64,000 bases of DNA from an uncultured Cellvibrio sp. (GTDB lineage Bacteria > Pseudomonadota > Gammaproteobacteria > Pseudomonadales > Cellvibrionaceae). A model generated the notes under the pieces. It had not been told where the DNA came from. It saw only the letters and a program-made list of their open reading frames with translations, and made no database searches. Shown in pieces: positions 1-8,258 of this stretch (its first letter is position 1; each line of letters starts with the position of its first letter). Where the stretch lies: positions 62,001-126,000 of the forward strand of contig CAMLKG010000004.1 of assembly GCA_946480695.1 (NCBI GenBank), given 5' to 3'. The translations under genes were made by a program, and so were the position numbers.

Positions 1-275
1 ATACCGGTAAATATGGTTACCATTGCCTGCTGGGTCATGTAGCGCAAAATGGCTCGGTACAACCCCATGCGTATAAATGCATATATGGACACGAATGTAG
101 TGATCAACGCGCACATAATTAAGGGTGCATCAATATTTATATTGACGCTGCCCAAACGGAGGACATAAGCGAGATAGAAGGAACCGAGTATCGCTAATAC
201 ATCATAGGTGACGGATATTATTCGCTTGATGGAGCGAGGTGCACTTAAGAAACGGTATAAAATAGCAGTGTACAT
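1..275 (-). CDS. N-terminus of WbpM/FlaA1/CapD-like nucleotide-sugar epimerase/dehydratase (partial)
   Basis: An open frame runs from an ATG at 273-275 to the left edge with no stop (about 91 codons). The protein begins MYTAILYRFLSAPRSIKRII and continues with alternating hydrophobic stretches and a YVLRLG segment. This is typical of the multi-membrane-segment N-terminus of WbpM/PglF/CapD polysaccharide biosynthesis proteins, which carry a C-terminal NAD-dependent SDR domain that lies outside the window. A GAAGGA ribosome site sits 2-7 bases upstream of the ATG. It is divergent from the GT2 glycosyltransferase gene, so both are probably part of a surface-polysaccharide locus. The family call rests on the N-terminal pattern only. 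Confidence 0.7.
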   Translation of the reverse strand, partial: MYTAILYRFLSAPRSIKRIISVTYDVLAILGSFYLAYVLRLGSVNINIDAPLIMCALITTFVSIYAFIRMGLYRAILRYMTQQAMVTIFTG

Positions 276-344
276 ATTCCTTCAACCATGAAAGAGTTAG
301 ACCGCAAATGGTAACAATTGCCATGGCCGATTAACAGCAGCCGA

Positions 345-363
345 GGGTAACAATTTGTTACCC
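345..363. promoter_or_regulatory. Perfect 19-bp palindrome, candidate operator
   Basis: GGGTAACAATTTGTTACCC has 9-base perfect arms around one central base. The half-site GTAACAATT also occurs at 311-319, exactly 36 bases upstream of its copy at 347-355. Both lie between two divergent polysaccharide genes. The arrangement suggests a repressor or activator site, but the cognate regulator is unknown. Confidence 0.45.
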
Positions 364-377
364 TTTCCACCCCTGGA

Positions 378-1319
378 ATGGCATTTGACATATCCTATGC
401 CGAAGTTTTGATGCTCCTGGAACGCCCCGTGAACCCCATCTTTTTACCGATCAGTGCTGTTATCGTTAACTATAATGCCGGCCCCGGTTTAGTCAGGGTT
501 ATAGAAGCCGTTATAAGCCAAGCCTGTGAAGTTATTCTGGTTGATAATGCCTCCGCGGACCAAAGTATCGACCTGGTCGAAGCCCGTTTTCCCGGTAATA
601 GCCAATTACGGATTATCCGCAACCATTCCAATCTTGGGTTCGCAAAGGCCTGTAATATCGGTGCGCGAGCCGCATCACAACCTTATTTGTTTTTCCTGAA
701 TCCTGATTGTATTTGCGAACCAGGAAGTTTGGCGCGGTTATATCAGGCTCTTATGCAAAACCCGAAAGCCGGCATGGCAGGCGGCTTATTATTAAATCCC
801 GATGGCAGCGAGCAGGCGGGCGGGCGGCGGTTAACCCCAACCCCCGGCCGCACCCTGGTGAGCGGTTTTGGCTTGCAACGCCTTGTCAAACGATGGCCGA
901 AGTTACTGGTGGATTTCAATTTGCATCAACAACCCCTGCCCGCTAATCCCATTAGCGTAGAGGCTATTTCCGGGGCTTGTATGTTAGTAAAGCCGGAAGC
1001 GCTGGCACAGGTCGGTTTATGGGATGAAGGCTATTTCCTGCATTGCGAGGATTTGGATTGGTGCATGAGGTTTACCCGCGCAGGCTGGCAAATTCTGTTT
1101 GTACCCAATGCCACTTTCAGCCATGCGCAAGGTACGTGCAGTAAAACTCGCCCCCTATTCGTCGAATGGCATAAACATAAGGGCATGAGTCGCTTTTATT
1201 ACAAATTTTTCCGAAAAGCCTATCCGCTGCCTTTATTTTGGCTGGTATTGGCCTCGATTTGGGCCCGATTCGGAATGATCTGCATCAGATGGTATGTATT
1301 GAAATTATTAAACCGATAA
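378..1319 (+). CDS. GT2-family glycosyltransferase (rhamnosyltransferase-like)
   Basis: A 313-residue protein with the GT-A fold signatures of WbbL/rhamnosyltransferase-like GT2 enzymes. These are the N-terminal VIVNYNAG strand, VDNAS with a following DQS, NLGFAKACN, the metal-binding-like FLNPDC, SGACMLVKPEAL, and the acceptor-side motif WDEGYFLHCEDLDWC. A hydrophobic C-terminal stretch (about residues 283-305) could bind the inner membrane. It probably transfers an activated deoxysugar during O-antigen or exopolysaccharide assembly. The first ATG has a weak ribosome site, and the in-frame ATG at 411 is an alternative start. Its neighbour is a divergent WbpM-like gene; sugar specificity cannot be read from the sequence. 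Confidence 0.85.
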   Translation: MAFDISYAEVLMLLERPVNPIFLPISAVIVNYNAGPGLVRVIEAVISQACEVILVDNASADQSIDLVEARFPGNSQLRIIRNHSNLGFAKACNIGARAASQPYLFFLNPDCICEPGSLARLYQALMQNPKAGMAGGLLLNPDGSEQAGGRRLTPTPGRTLVSGFGLQRLVKRWPKLLVDFNLHQQPLPANPISVEAISGACMLVKPEALAQVGLWDEGYFLHCEDLDWCMRFTRAGWQILFVPNATFSHAQGTCSKTRPLFVEWHKHKGMSRFYYKFFRKAYPLPLFWLVLASIWARFGMICIRWYVLKLLNR

Positions 1320-1403
1320 ATTCAACCAGGGTCACCTGTACTGGAAAATCCGCCTTATTGGGCAATACTAAACCCAGCCTCCACAGGAAACTCGACCCCG
1401 CCA

Positions 1404-2735
1404 ATGAATGATAAGCACTTCAGCTCGGTATTACTGCTGGCAATTTTTGTTACCGCCCTGGCAGTTATTGCCCAGAAGTTTTTTCCCGATAAGCGCTTGG
1501 CTGTTTGGCCAAATACCAATTATGTCAATTACTTTTATGCCACCACGATGGAAGATGGCCGCCCAGCCGCTTACTGGCTGGATCAGGACAAAGGACTTTG
1601 GCGCTGCGAATATCCCAAAGACGACAAAAGTGAATATTTTGCTTGCAGTTTTAACGTGCTGTTTACCCTGGCGCTTGATCGCGGTATAGATTTGTCTGGC
1701 TACAGCCATATGCGAATCAAGCTTAAGTTTTCCGGTACCGCCAGCAAATTGCGTTTCTATTTTCGCAATTTCAATCCGGCCTATTCCAGGATAGAGGATA
1801 CCAACAGCACGAAATTTCATTCCATGCTCCTCCACACCAAGGATTTGCAGGATGAAGTCGCTATCAGTCTTGATGAATTTGTGGTTGCCGATTGGTGGCT
1901 TGGCCAATATGACATTCCGCGCAGCTTATCTCGCCCTGAAATGGATAATGTTGCCTCTATCGGCATGGATTTTGTTGAAGGCTTGCAACCGGGCAACCAG
2001 GATATCCAGATTGAAAAAATGGAGTTCGTTGGTGGATGGATTTCTGCGGAAAAATGGTACTTATCCATTCTTGGGTGCTGGATGTTGGGGATTTTTATTT
2101 TCGCCATCACCCGCCTCGTGCAATTACAACGACAAACAAAACACGACGTTCATGTTATTAACCTATTGAGCAAAAGTAATGCCGAATTACAGCAGGAAAA
2201 AGATCGCTTTCGCCGCTTATCAACCGTAGATCCGCTTACCCAGGCTTATAATCGTTTCGGTATAGATCAAATTGTCTCGACCTTGATGATTTTTAACATC
2301 GAGCGAGGACAGCATCAGGATGCCCCGGAGTTCGCGTTAATCATTATTGATATAGATTATTTTAAACGGATTAACGACCGCCGCGGCCACGACGTTGGTG
2401 ATAGGGTCCTGCAACAAATTTCTGCCGTTATTAATAAAGCTATTCGCCCGCAGGATTTTTTGGGGCGCTGGGGTGGCGAAGAATTTGTCGTCATTATGCC
2501 GAGTACGAGAAAGGAATTCGCTATTGCATTGGCCGAGAAAATTCGCCTTATGATTTACGATACCGAGTTTGAACCGGGGAACCCACTCGCGGTTACGGCA
2601 AGTTTTGGGGTGAGTGATAAATTGGCCGATGAAGATTTTGCGAGCACATTCAAGCGTGCAGATAGCGCATTATATAAGGCAAAAAATCAAGGAAGGAATT
2701 GCTGTGTACTGGCGGAGGATGTATTGGTTGTTTGA
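1404..2735 (+). CDS. Membrane diguanylate cyclase with periplasmic sensory domain
   Basis: A 443-residue protein: N-terminal membrane segment (about 8-25), a roughly 190-residue periplasmic region with a beta-rich, carbohydrate-binding-like look, a second membrane segment (about 218-240), a short coiled coil and a C-terminal GGDEF domain. The active site reads GGEEF (357-361). The product-inhibition site RxxD is intact as RPQD (348-351), five residues before it. It should make c-di-GMP from GTP and be feedback-inhibited. The periplasmic part has repeated aromatic and Asn/Asp motifs and may sense a sugar or wall fragment; that is inference. No strong ribosome site precedes the ATG. A terminator follows directly. 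Confidence 0.9.
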   Translation: MNDKHFSSVLLLAIFVTALAVIAQKFFPDKRLAVWPNTNYVNYFYATTMEDGRPAAYWLDQDKGLWRCEYPKDDKSEYFACSFNVLFTLALDRGIDLSGYSHMRIKLKFSGTASKLRFYFRNFNPAYSRIEDTNSTKFHSMLLHTKDLQDEVAISLDEFVVADWWLGQYDIPRSLSRPEMDNVASIGMDFVEGLQPGNQDIQIEKMEFVGGWISAEKWYLSILGCWMLGIFIFAITRLVQLQRQTKHDVHVINLLSKSNAELQQEKDRFRRLSTVDPLTQAYNRFGIDQIVSTLMIFNIERGQHQDAPEFALIIIDIDYFKRINDRRGHDVGDRVLQQISAVINKAIRPQDFLGRWGGEEFVVIMPSTRKEFAIALAEKIRLMIYDTEFEPGNPLAVTASFGVSDKLADEDFASTFKRADSALYKAKNQGRNCCVLAEDVLVV

Positions 2736-2756
2736 TGAATCCTTCTATCGCGTCAA

Positions 2757-2786
2757 TAAAAAAACCCGCTGGAGCGGGTTTTTTAT
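2757..2786. terminator. Bidirectional rho-independent terminator
   Basis: The stem AACCCGCT/AGCGGGTT (loop GG/AG region at about 2770-2773) is flanked by an A-run on the left and a T-run on the right. It lies between the convergent diguanylate cyclase and fadE genes and can serve both. Confidence 0.85.
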
Positions 2787-2799
2787 TGACGATGATTCA

Positions 2800-5217
2800 T
2801 TACAACTTATCAAACGCATCCGTTAACAGGCAATCAAAGCGACGCGCATCGTATTCCACAATACGGGCCACATCCTGTGGCTGGATAATATTCTTGGCCG
2901 CCGCATCCTTCGCTAATTCCTCAGTTGTAGCGCCGGCAATCTTGCCGGTATTTTTTGCTTTAAGGAACGCATTCCAGACAGGCCCCAATGACAACAACAG
3001 TTGATACGTGCTTTCTACACGCCCCGCCGCATCTTGCGGATCATGACTGACGTAGAGATATTGTGCCAGCAACTGGCGCACCGGATTCTCCTCCATAATC
3101 AATTCACCCAGTTCGCGTATCAGGTTGTCATTGGGCTTACGTACAATTTTTCCGCACGGCATAGTGACGAAACGAACCAGTGTTGCAAGCCATCGCTGTG
3201 GGAAATTATCGGCAAAATCGCGTAGCGCTTCTTGAGCGAGATAGAGCGAGCGCGTTAACGCGTATTCAGCGTGCGCATCTTCGGCACGGGTGCGCGGATG
3301 TGCCGAGTGGAATTTCAAAATCGAGCAGGCGATAAATAATTGGCTGTGTACATCACCCAGGCGCGCCGATAACAATTCGCGGCGTTTCAGGTTGCCACCC
3401 AAAATGCCCAGCGCAATATCTGACATGGATGCCAGCGCCGCACTGAGTAAATTAATGCGCTGGTACCACCGTTTACTGAAATCATCGGCATTGGCGGGCA
3501 CACTGCTGAAGCGGCCGCCGAGGAATCCGAGGATCTTGGTCCGCAACAGGTTGCTAAAAATGTGACCGAGATGGCTAGTGAAAAGCTTGTCAAATTTCTT
3601 CAAGCCTGCATCGCCATCCTCCAATTGCATCGCTTGCATTTCCTCAAAGAGGAATGGATGGCAACGCATGGCGCCCTGGCCAAAAATCATCAGGGAACGG
3701 GTGAGGATATTTGCACCTTCCACCGTAATCGCGACCGGCACGGAAACGTATGAGGCTACGAGGAAATTGCGCGGCCCCCTTTGAATCGCACGGCCGCCCA
3801 CCACATCCATGGAATGCTCTACGGATTTACGCATCATTTCAGTTGCGTGGTATTTCGCCATTGCGGTCATTACGGACGGAGCCCCTGTTTCCAGGCCCTT
3901 GGTAACAAATTGCCTCATCGCTTCAAGTGCGTAACCGCTGGCGGCAATATCCGCCGTCACTTCCTGCACGCCTTCGAATTTACCCACTTCCATATTGAAT
4001 TGGCGGCGAATGCGCGCATACGCACCCACCAGGCGGTAATTCATTTCCCCACTTGCTGTCGATAATGCCGGCAAGGAAACACCGCGACCGGCACCCAGGC
4101 ACTCGATCAACATACGCCAGCCTTTACCGGCCATGGCGGCACCCCCGATGATCCAATCCACCGGCATAAATACGTCGGTACCGAAAATTGGCCCATTCAT
4201 AAACGGTGAGCCGGGATTGTGGCGTTGACCAATTTCAACACCCGGGTGATTGGCGGGAATCAGTGCGCAGGTAATGCCATACTCTTTTTTGTCCGGATTG
4301 CCGAGCAAACCTTCCGGGTCGTACAACTTGAACGCCAGGCCAACAACCGTGGCTACCGGAGCCAGGGTGATCCAGCGTTTGCTAAAGGTGAGCTTTAAAC
4401 CAATCACTTCCCTACCGTCATGCATACCCTTGCAAACAATGCCAATGTCGGGAATAGAGCCCGCATCGGAACCCGCTTCGGGGCCCGTTAAACCAAAACA
4501 AGGGATTTCGGTACCCTTGGCTAAACCCGGCAACCAGCGTTGGCGTTGCTCTTCCGTTCCGTACTTAACCAACAATTCACCGGGGCCGAGGGAGTTGGGC
4601 ACCATGGCGGTCACCGCGGCGGTACCGGAACGGCTGGCGATTTTACTCATAATGCGGCTTTGGGCATGGGGGCTGAAATCCAGGCCGCCATACTCCTTGG
4701 GGATAATCAACCCGAAAAACTTTTTATCTTTCAAATATTGCCAGGCTTCGGGTGGCAGGTCTTTCAGATCGTTATAGATCTTCCATTCATCCAGTAACGA
4801 ACACAGCTCGTTGACTTCGTTGTCGAGAAAAGATTGCTCCTCCGCGGTCAATTGCGGCAGGGTGATTTGCGCAAATTCGTTCCAGTCAGGTTTGCCACTG
4901 AATAATTGTTTTTCCCACCAGGTTGTTCCGGCTTCCAGGGCATCACGTTCAGTCGCGCTGATGGGCGGCATGGACTTTTTCAACGCGGCAAATACCGGCT
5001 TGGTGAGCACAGCGGAACGGATAGCCGGTACATTCAGCACTACCAATATCAATGCCAGGGGCGTGAGTAACCAGGGCGAATAAAGGCCAGGTGTAAATAA
5101 ACCCAGCACTAGCCAGGCGAATAACACCATCGCTGAAGCAGCGCCCAGCGCTACCTGCCGATACACCAGCACTGCCACCAGGGCCAAAATGGCCAGCAGA
5201 GATAGGACTAACATCAT
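2800..5217 (-). CDS. fadE: Acyl-CoA dehydrogenase FadE
   Basis: An 805-residue protein, close to the 814 residues of E. coli FadE. It has the same hydrophobic start (MMLVLSLLAILALVAVLVYR), which should anchor it in the inner membrane. The acyl-CoA dehydrogenase body follows, including CFGLTGPEAGSDAGS and the FAD/substrate-binding KRWITLAP region. It catalyses the first step of fatty acid beta-oxidation. The frame extends upstream to 5331, but the ATG at 5215-5217 (AGGGG about 9 bases upstream) gives the family-standard N-terminus, so it was chosen. It stands alone, convergent with the diguanylate cyclase and downstream of a CobW-family gene on the same strand. Confidence 0.93.
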   Translation of the reverse strand: MMLVLSLLAILALVAVLVYRQVALGAASAMVLFAWLVLGLFTPGLYSPWLLTPLALILVVLNVPAIRSAVLTKPVFAALKKSMPPISATERDALEAGTTWWEKQLFSGKPDWNEFAQITLPQLTAEEQSFLDNEVNELCSLLDEWKIYNDLKDLPPEAWQYLKDKKFFGLIIPKEYGGLDFSPHAQSRIMSKIASRSGTAAVTAMVPNSLGPGELLVKYGTEEQRQRWLPGLAKGTEIPCFGLTGPEAGSDAGSIPDIGIVCKGMHDGREVIGLKLTFSKRWITLAPVATVVGLAFKLYDPEGLLGNPDKKEYGITCALIPANHPGVEIGQRHNPGSPFMNGPIFGTDVFMPVDWIIGGAAMAGKGWRMLIECLGAGRGVSLPALSTASGEMNYRLVGAYARIRRQFNMEVGKFEGVQEVTADIAASGYALEAMRQFVTKGLETGAPSVMTAMAKYHATEMMRKSVEHSMDVVGGRAIQRGPRNFLVASYVSVPVAITVEGANILTRSLMIFGQGAMRCHPFLFEEMQAMQLEDGDAGLKKFDKLFTSHLGHIFSNLLRTKILGFLGGRFSSVPANADDFSKRWYQRINLLSAALASMSDIALGILGGNLKRRELLSARLGDVHSQLFIACSILKFHSAHPRTRAEDAHAEYALTRSLYLAQEALRDFADNFPQRWLATLVRFVTMPCGKIVRKPNDNLIRELGELIMEENPVRQLLAQYLYVSHDPQDAAGRVESTYQLLLSLGPVWNAFLKAKNTGKIAGATTEELAKDAAAKNIIQPQDVARIVEYDARRFDCLLTDAFDKL

Positions 5218-5372
5218 ATTATTTGACCCCTGAAAGGTATTTGTTGTTGTGGATTCTTCCGTTGCGAACTCTATCCATAACCTTAGACCAATACCGTTAA
5301 GTTGGTGATATTTCCTGCACCCTACCGACACCCTCCACAGCCACAGACACCGGAATTGTGAGCTTTATTCAA

Positions 5373-6422
5373 TTAATTTCCGGTTAACCCGACGCGGCTT
5401 CCCATTAATCCAGCTTCCAGCTCGGCTACAGGCAGCGGATGGTCATCAATAAGTTCGATGCGACTATCGGATAAATCCAGGCCGCTATCCATGGGTAACT
5501 GGTTAACGCTCAGCACTCCCTGCTCCGCATTAAACATAAAAACACCCTGGTCAGTATTGATTACCGCCTTGGCGCGCACCAGTTGCAGGCCACTTAGCCA
5601 ACCGAAGAGTTGGTTGAAGTCAAATTGGATATGCGGCTGGATCATCCATCCACAGGAATAAAACCCTTGCGCCGCATTTTCACGGCGTAAAAATTCCTGC
5701 CCGGCGGGCAAGCTAATCGCCGCGTTATATAACTCCCGTTGCGGGTTCAAGCGATTGTTGCGCTGGGCAGCATGATGTTGCGGATACGCAACCTGGTGAG
5801 GCTGGCGAGGATAATCCAGCCAAGGTAATTGCAACTGCCCATGGCTCACAGCAAAGCTCGCTGCCTTGGGCGGATGGAATTGGGCTAGCAGACCATCAAA
5901 TTGCGCGAGATCCGCTGCTGAGGCCAGGTCTTTTTTATTGGCAACCAGAACATCGGCTACCGCAATTTGATCATTAAAATTCGCGTTGGCCCTGTAGCGT
6001 TCATCGCCAAGTTTACGGGCATCCACCAGCGTAATAGTCGCGCGCAAATCCAGCACCGAATCATAGTATTCCCCGGTGAGGCTATTGATTATTTCTTCGG
6101 GATGGCCGAGGCCGGTAGGCTCGATAAGGATGCGATCGGGTTGGGTTTTGGCGATCAGCATATTCAACGCCATTTTCATCGGCAGCCCCGCCACACAACA
6201 GATACAACCGCCCGGCACTTCGCGAATGTGGGCGTTCACATCTTTCAGTAACGCCCCATCAATACCGATTTCACCGAATTCATTGACCAATACTGACCAT
6301 ACTTCGCCGGCAGGTTTCATTGACAGCAAATGCCGTATCGATGTTGTTTTTCCAACGCCTAGAAAGCCGGTGATGATATTGGTGGGAATTCGCGGTTTTG
6401 ACGCACCAGTCTGATTACTCAT
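5373..6422 (-). CDS. yeiR: COG0523/CobW-family GTPase, YeiR-like zinc-binding protein
   Basis: A 349-residue G3E GTPase with Walker A GFLGVGKTT, the metal-binding CxCC motif in GGCICCVAG, the LIEPTGLGHPEEI segment and the nucleotide-specificity NKKD. The N-terminal pattern (VLVNEFGEIGIDGALL, then PGGCICC) matches the E. coli YeiR branch, a zinc-binding GTPase important when metal is short. It probably hands zinc to a client protein. It follows a second COG0523 gene on the same strand with an imperfect hairpin between them, so partial co-expression is possible. Assignment to YeiR rather than another COG0523 branch is from recall. Confidence 0.8.
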   Translation of the reverse strand: MSNQTGASKPRIPTNIITGFLGVGKTTSIRHLLSMKPAGEVWSVLVNEFGEIGIDGALLKDVNAHIREVPGGCICCVAGLPMKMALNMLIAKTQPDRILIEPTGLGHPEEIINSLTGEYYDSVLDLRATITLVDARKLGDERYRANANFNDQIAVADVLVANKKDLASAADLAQFDGLLAQFHPPKAASFAVSHGQLQLPWLDYPRQPHQVAYPQHHAAQRNNRLNPQRELYNAAISLPAGQEFLRRENAAQGFYSCGWMIQPHIQFDFNQLFGWLSGLQLVRAKAVINTDQGVFMFNAEQGVLSVNQLPMDSGLDLSDSRIELIDDHPLPVAELEAGLMGSRVGLTGN

Positions 6423-6494
6423 AACGGCTATGACTCATGAAAACGGTCCGGCATTCTACACGCTCATAATAATCAGCCGATATCGAAGCATTCA

Positions 6495-6523
6495 TAAAAA
6501 AGGTGAGCATCGCTCAGCTTTTG
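6495..6523 (-). terminator. Probable terminator after the Zur-box CobW gene
   Basis: Imperfect stem around AAAAGGTGAGC and GCTCAGCTTTT with one internal mismatch and a T-run on the minus strand. It lies just downstream of the gene ending at 6544. Confidence 0.5.
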
Positions 6524-6543
6524 AAGCAAATTTAGCAAGGGTT

Positions 6544-7782
6544 TTATTCTTCCAGCCATGCGGGGAATGGGTCCGGCAAGCATTTCCAATAGCCCTGGCC
6601 ACGCATTAATTCCTCGTCATCCAGCAGGCAGCTATCTAATTGTTCAATCATCCAGGTTTTGTCCAAATGCTGGCCGATAAATACCAATTCCTGACGCATA
6701 TCACCGAAAGGTTCTTGCCATTTACCCAAGATATATTCCCGCTGTCCTTCATCTGTCGGCCAATGCTCTTCCGGTATCGCCTTCCAAAACAAGCCCGCCG
6801 CGCCGTGTTCCGCCACACCCCCCGCCTGGCTCCACTGACCGGCAAACTGCGGGCGCGAAGCAAGCCAGAAAAATCCTTTGGAACGCAGCAAGCGCGGTTT
6901 AACCCCAACACTTTTGTGCGCAATTTGGCCTGCGGGGATTTGCTCAAACGCATGCATAAAAAAGTCATGGATTTTTTGTGGATGGAACGGCCGCCGTGCG
7001 CGATACACAAAACTTTCTATTGCGTATTCATGGGTTTCCGGCAAATGCTCACCGCGCAATTCCGCCAGCCAACCGGCGGATTGTTGCGCCTTTTCATAAC
7101 TGAATTTTTGGGTGTTAAGGATTTTTTCCAATGGCACATTGCCCCTTACCATGGGGATAACTTCGGCTGCGGGATTGAGGCGCTGTAAAATCGTAATCAG
7201 TTCATGCAGTTTTTCAGCGCTGATCAAATCGGTTTTGCTGATTAATAGCAGGTCGCAAAATTCAATTTGGTCAATTAACAATTCCGCCAAATTGCGCTCA
7301 TCGCCTTCGCCCAGGTGTTCGCCAGTTTCTTGCAGGGAAACCGCAGAGTAGTAATCGTCCAGAAAATTTACGCCGTCCACTACCGTTACCAGCGTATCCA
7401 GCCTTGCAAATTGCCCCAGGCTTTGGCCGTGCTCATCTTCAAACGTAAAAGTTTCTGCGACAGGCAAGGGTTCGGAAATACCGGTGGATTCAATCAGTAA
7501 ATAATCAAAGCGCCCTTCTTGCGCCAGGCGCCGGATCTCAACCAATAAATCCTCACGCAATGTGCAGCAGATGCAGCCATTGCTCATTTCCACCAGCTTT
7601 TCCTCGGTGCGATTGAGCGTGACCTGGTTATTGACTATAGCGGCATCAATATTGACCTCGCTCATATCATTCACAATGACCGCAACACGCAGGCCTGCGC
7701 GATTATTGAGGATGTGGTTTAACAGGGTAGTTTTACCAGCGCCCAGGAAACCGGATAAGAGTGTGACGGGCAAGCTTGTCAT
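6544..7782 (-). CDS. CobW/COG0523 zinc metallochaperone GTPase (ZigA/YciC-like), Zur-controlled
   Basis: A 412-residue G3E GTPase with Walker A GFLGAGKTT, the CxCC motif in NGCICCTLRED, LLIESTGISEP and the specificity motif SKTD. The longer C-terminal CobW domain distinguishes it from the 349-residue neighbour. The start sequence MTSLPVTLLSGFLGAGKTT and the VNDMSEVNIDA segment fit the ZigA/YciC branch, which is made under zinc starvation and thought to deliver zinc to essential enzymes. A near-consensus Zur box at 7799-7813 lies 17 bases before the ATG. This strongly supports zinc-responsive repression by the zur product encoded at 34545-35036. Confidence 0.88.
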   Translation of the reverse strand: MTSLPVTLLSGFLGAGKTTLLNHILNNRAGLRVAVIVNDMSEVNIDAAIVNNQVTLNRTEEKLVEMSNGCICCTLREDLLVEIRRLAQEGRFDYLLIESTGISEPLPVAETFTFEDEHGQSLGQFARLDTLVTVVDGVNFLDDYYSAVSLQETGEHLGEGDERNLAELLIDQIEFCDLLLISKTDLISAEKLHELITILQRLNPAAEVIPMVRGNVPLEKILNTQKFSYEKAQQSAGWLAELRGEHLPETHEYAIESFVYRARRPFHPQKIHDFFMHAFEQIPAGQIAHKSVGVKPRLLRSKGFFWLASRPQFAGQWSQAGGVAEHGAAGLFWKAIPEEHWPTDEGQREYILGKWQEPFGDMRQELVFIGQHLDKTWMIEQLDSCLLDDEELMRGQGYWKCLPDPFPAWLEE

Positions 7783-7798
7783 AGTAGCCTCACTGAAT

Positions 7799-7813
7799 TG
7801 TTACAATATAACA
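7799..7813. promoter_or_regulatory. Zur box
   Basis: TGTTACAATATAACA matches the gammaproteobacterial Zur consensus TGTTATAnTATAACA at all but one defined position. It lies immediately upstream of the ZigA-like CobW gene, where a bound repressor would block the promoter or early elongation. Confidence 0.75.
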
Positions 7814-7896
7814 TATCGATAATTGTAACCAACTCCCACGTCCTTTCCTAACAGCCAATGCCACTTTTTTGCTTATTCGTCGCCTTGGGACAATCT

Positions 7897-7914
7897 TTTG
7901 TAAACGTTTGCAAA
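7897..7914. promoter_or_regulatory. LacI-family-type operator candidate 1
   Basis: TTTGTAAACGTTTGCAAA is an 18-base palindrome with one mismatched pair and the central CG typical of LacI/GalR-family sites. It lies about 345 bases upstream of the TonB-receptor start. Confidence 0.5.
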
Positions 7915-8094
7915 TTTACGGTGATTTTTTTGGCGTATAAATCACTTTCTTTATTCATCTATACAAATATCTGCTTTTATTTATTTTCCTTATAAATCAA
8001 TAAATTAATAAATATTCAATAATTGGCACAGCAATAACCAACGGTGGGAATTCATTCATAAAATTGATTTCCCCCTTTAAATTTGCGCCATAAA

Positions 8095-8119
8095 ACATTT
8101 GAAAATGTAAACGATTACA
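8095..8119. promoter_or_regulatory. Overlapping palindromes including LacI-type operator candidate 2
   Basis: TGTAAACGATTACA (8106-8119) has 5-base arms around a central CG, resembling the site at 7897. It overlaps a perfect palindrome ACATTTGAAAATGT (8095-8108). The pair sits about 140 bases before the receptor ATG, a likely place for promoter control. Confidence 0.45.
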
Positions 8120-8258
8120 AATAGGATTGCGGCGTTTAAGTGGATGCCAGGACACCCGGATGGCTCGGCTTCCCGACAGAACAAACCTGTACCTACACGA
8201 GGAGCGAGGTTTGTTTTGTTGATTTTTATAACAAAACACAAAACTAGAGGACTCATGC

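Larger units (their letters stand above)
7783..8258. other. Divergent intergenic region with operators
   Basis: A 476-base region between the Zur-controlled CobW gene and the first TonB-receptor gene. It holds the Zur box, two LacI-type palindromes and a long AT-rich stretch (about 7920-8030) likely to contain the receptor promoter. No coding frame with a ribosome site was found on either strand. Confidence 0.6.

Noticed and set aside
4250..4777. 175-codon frame antisense to fadE
   Set aside because: Embedded in a clear acyl-CoA dehydrogenase gene and lacks a ribosome site.
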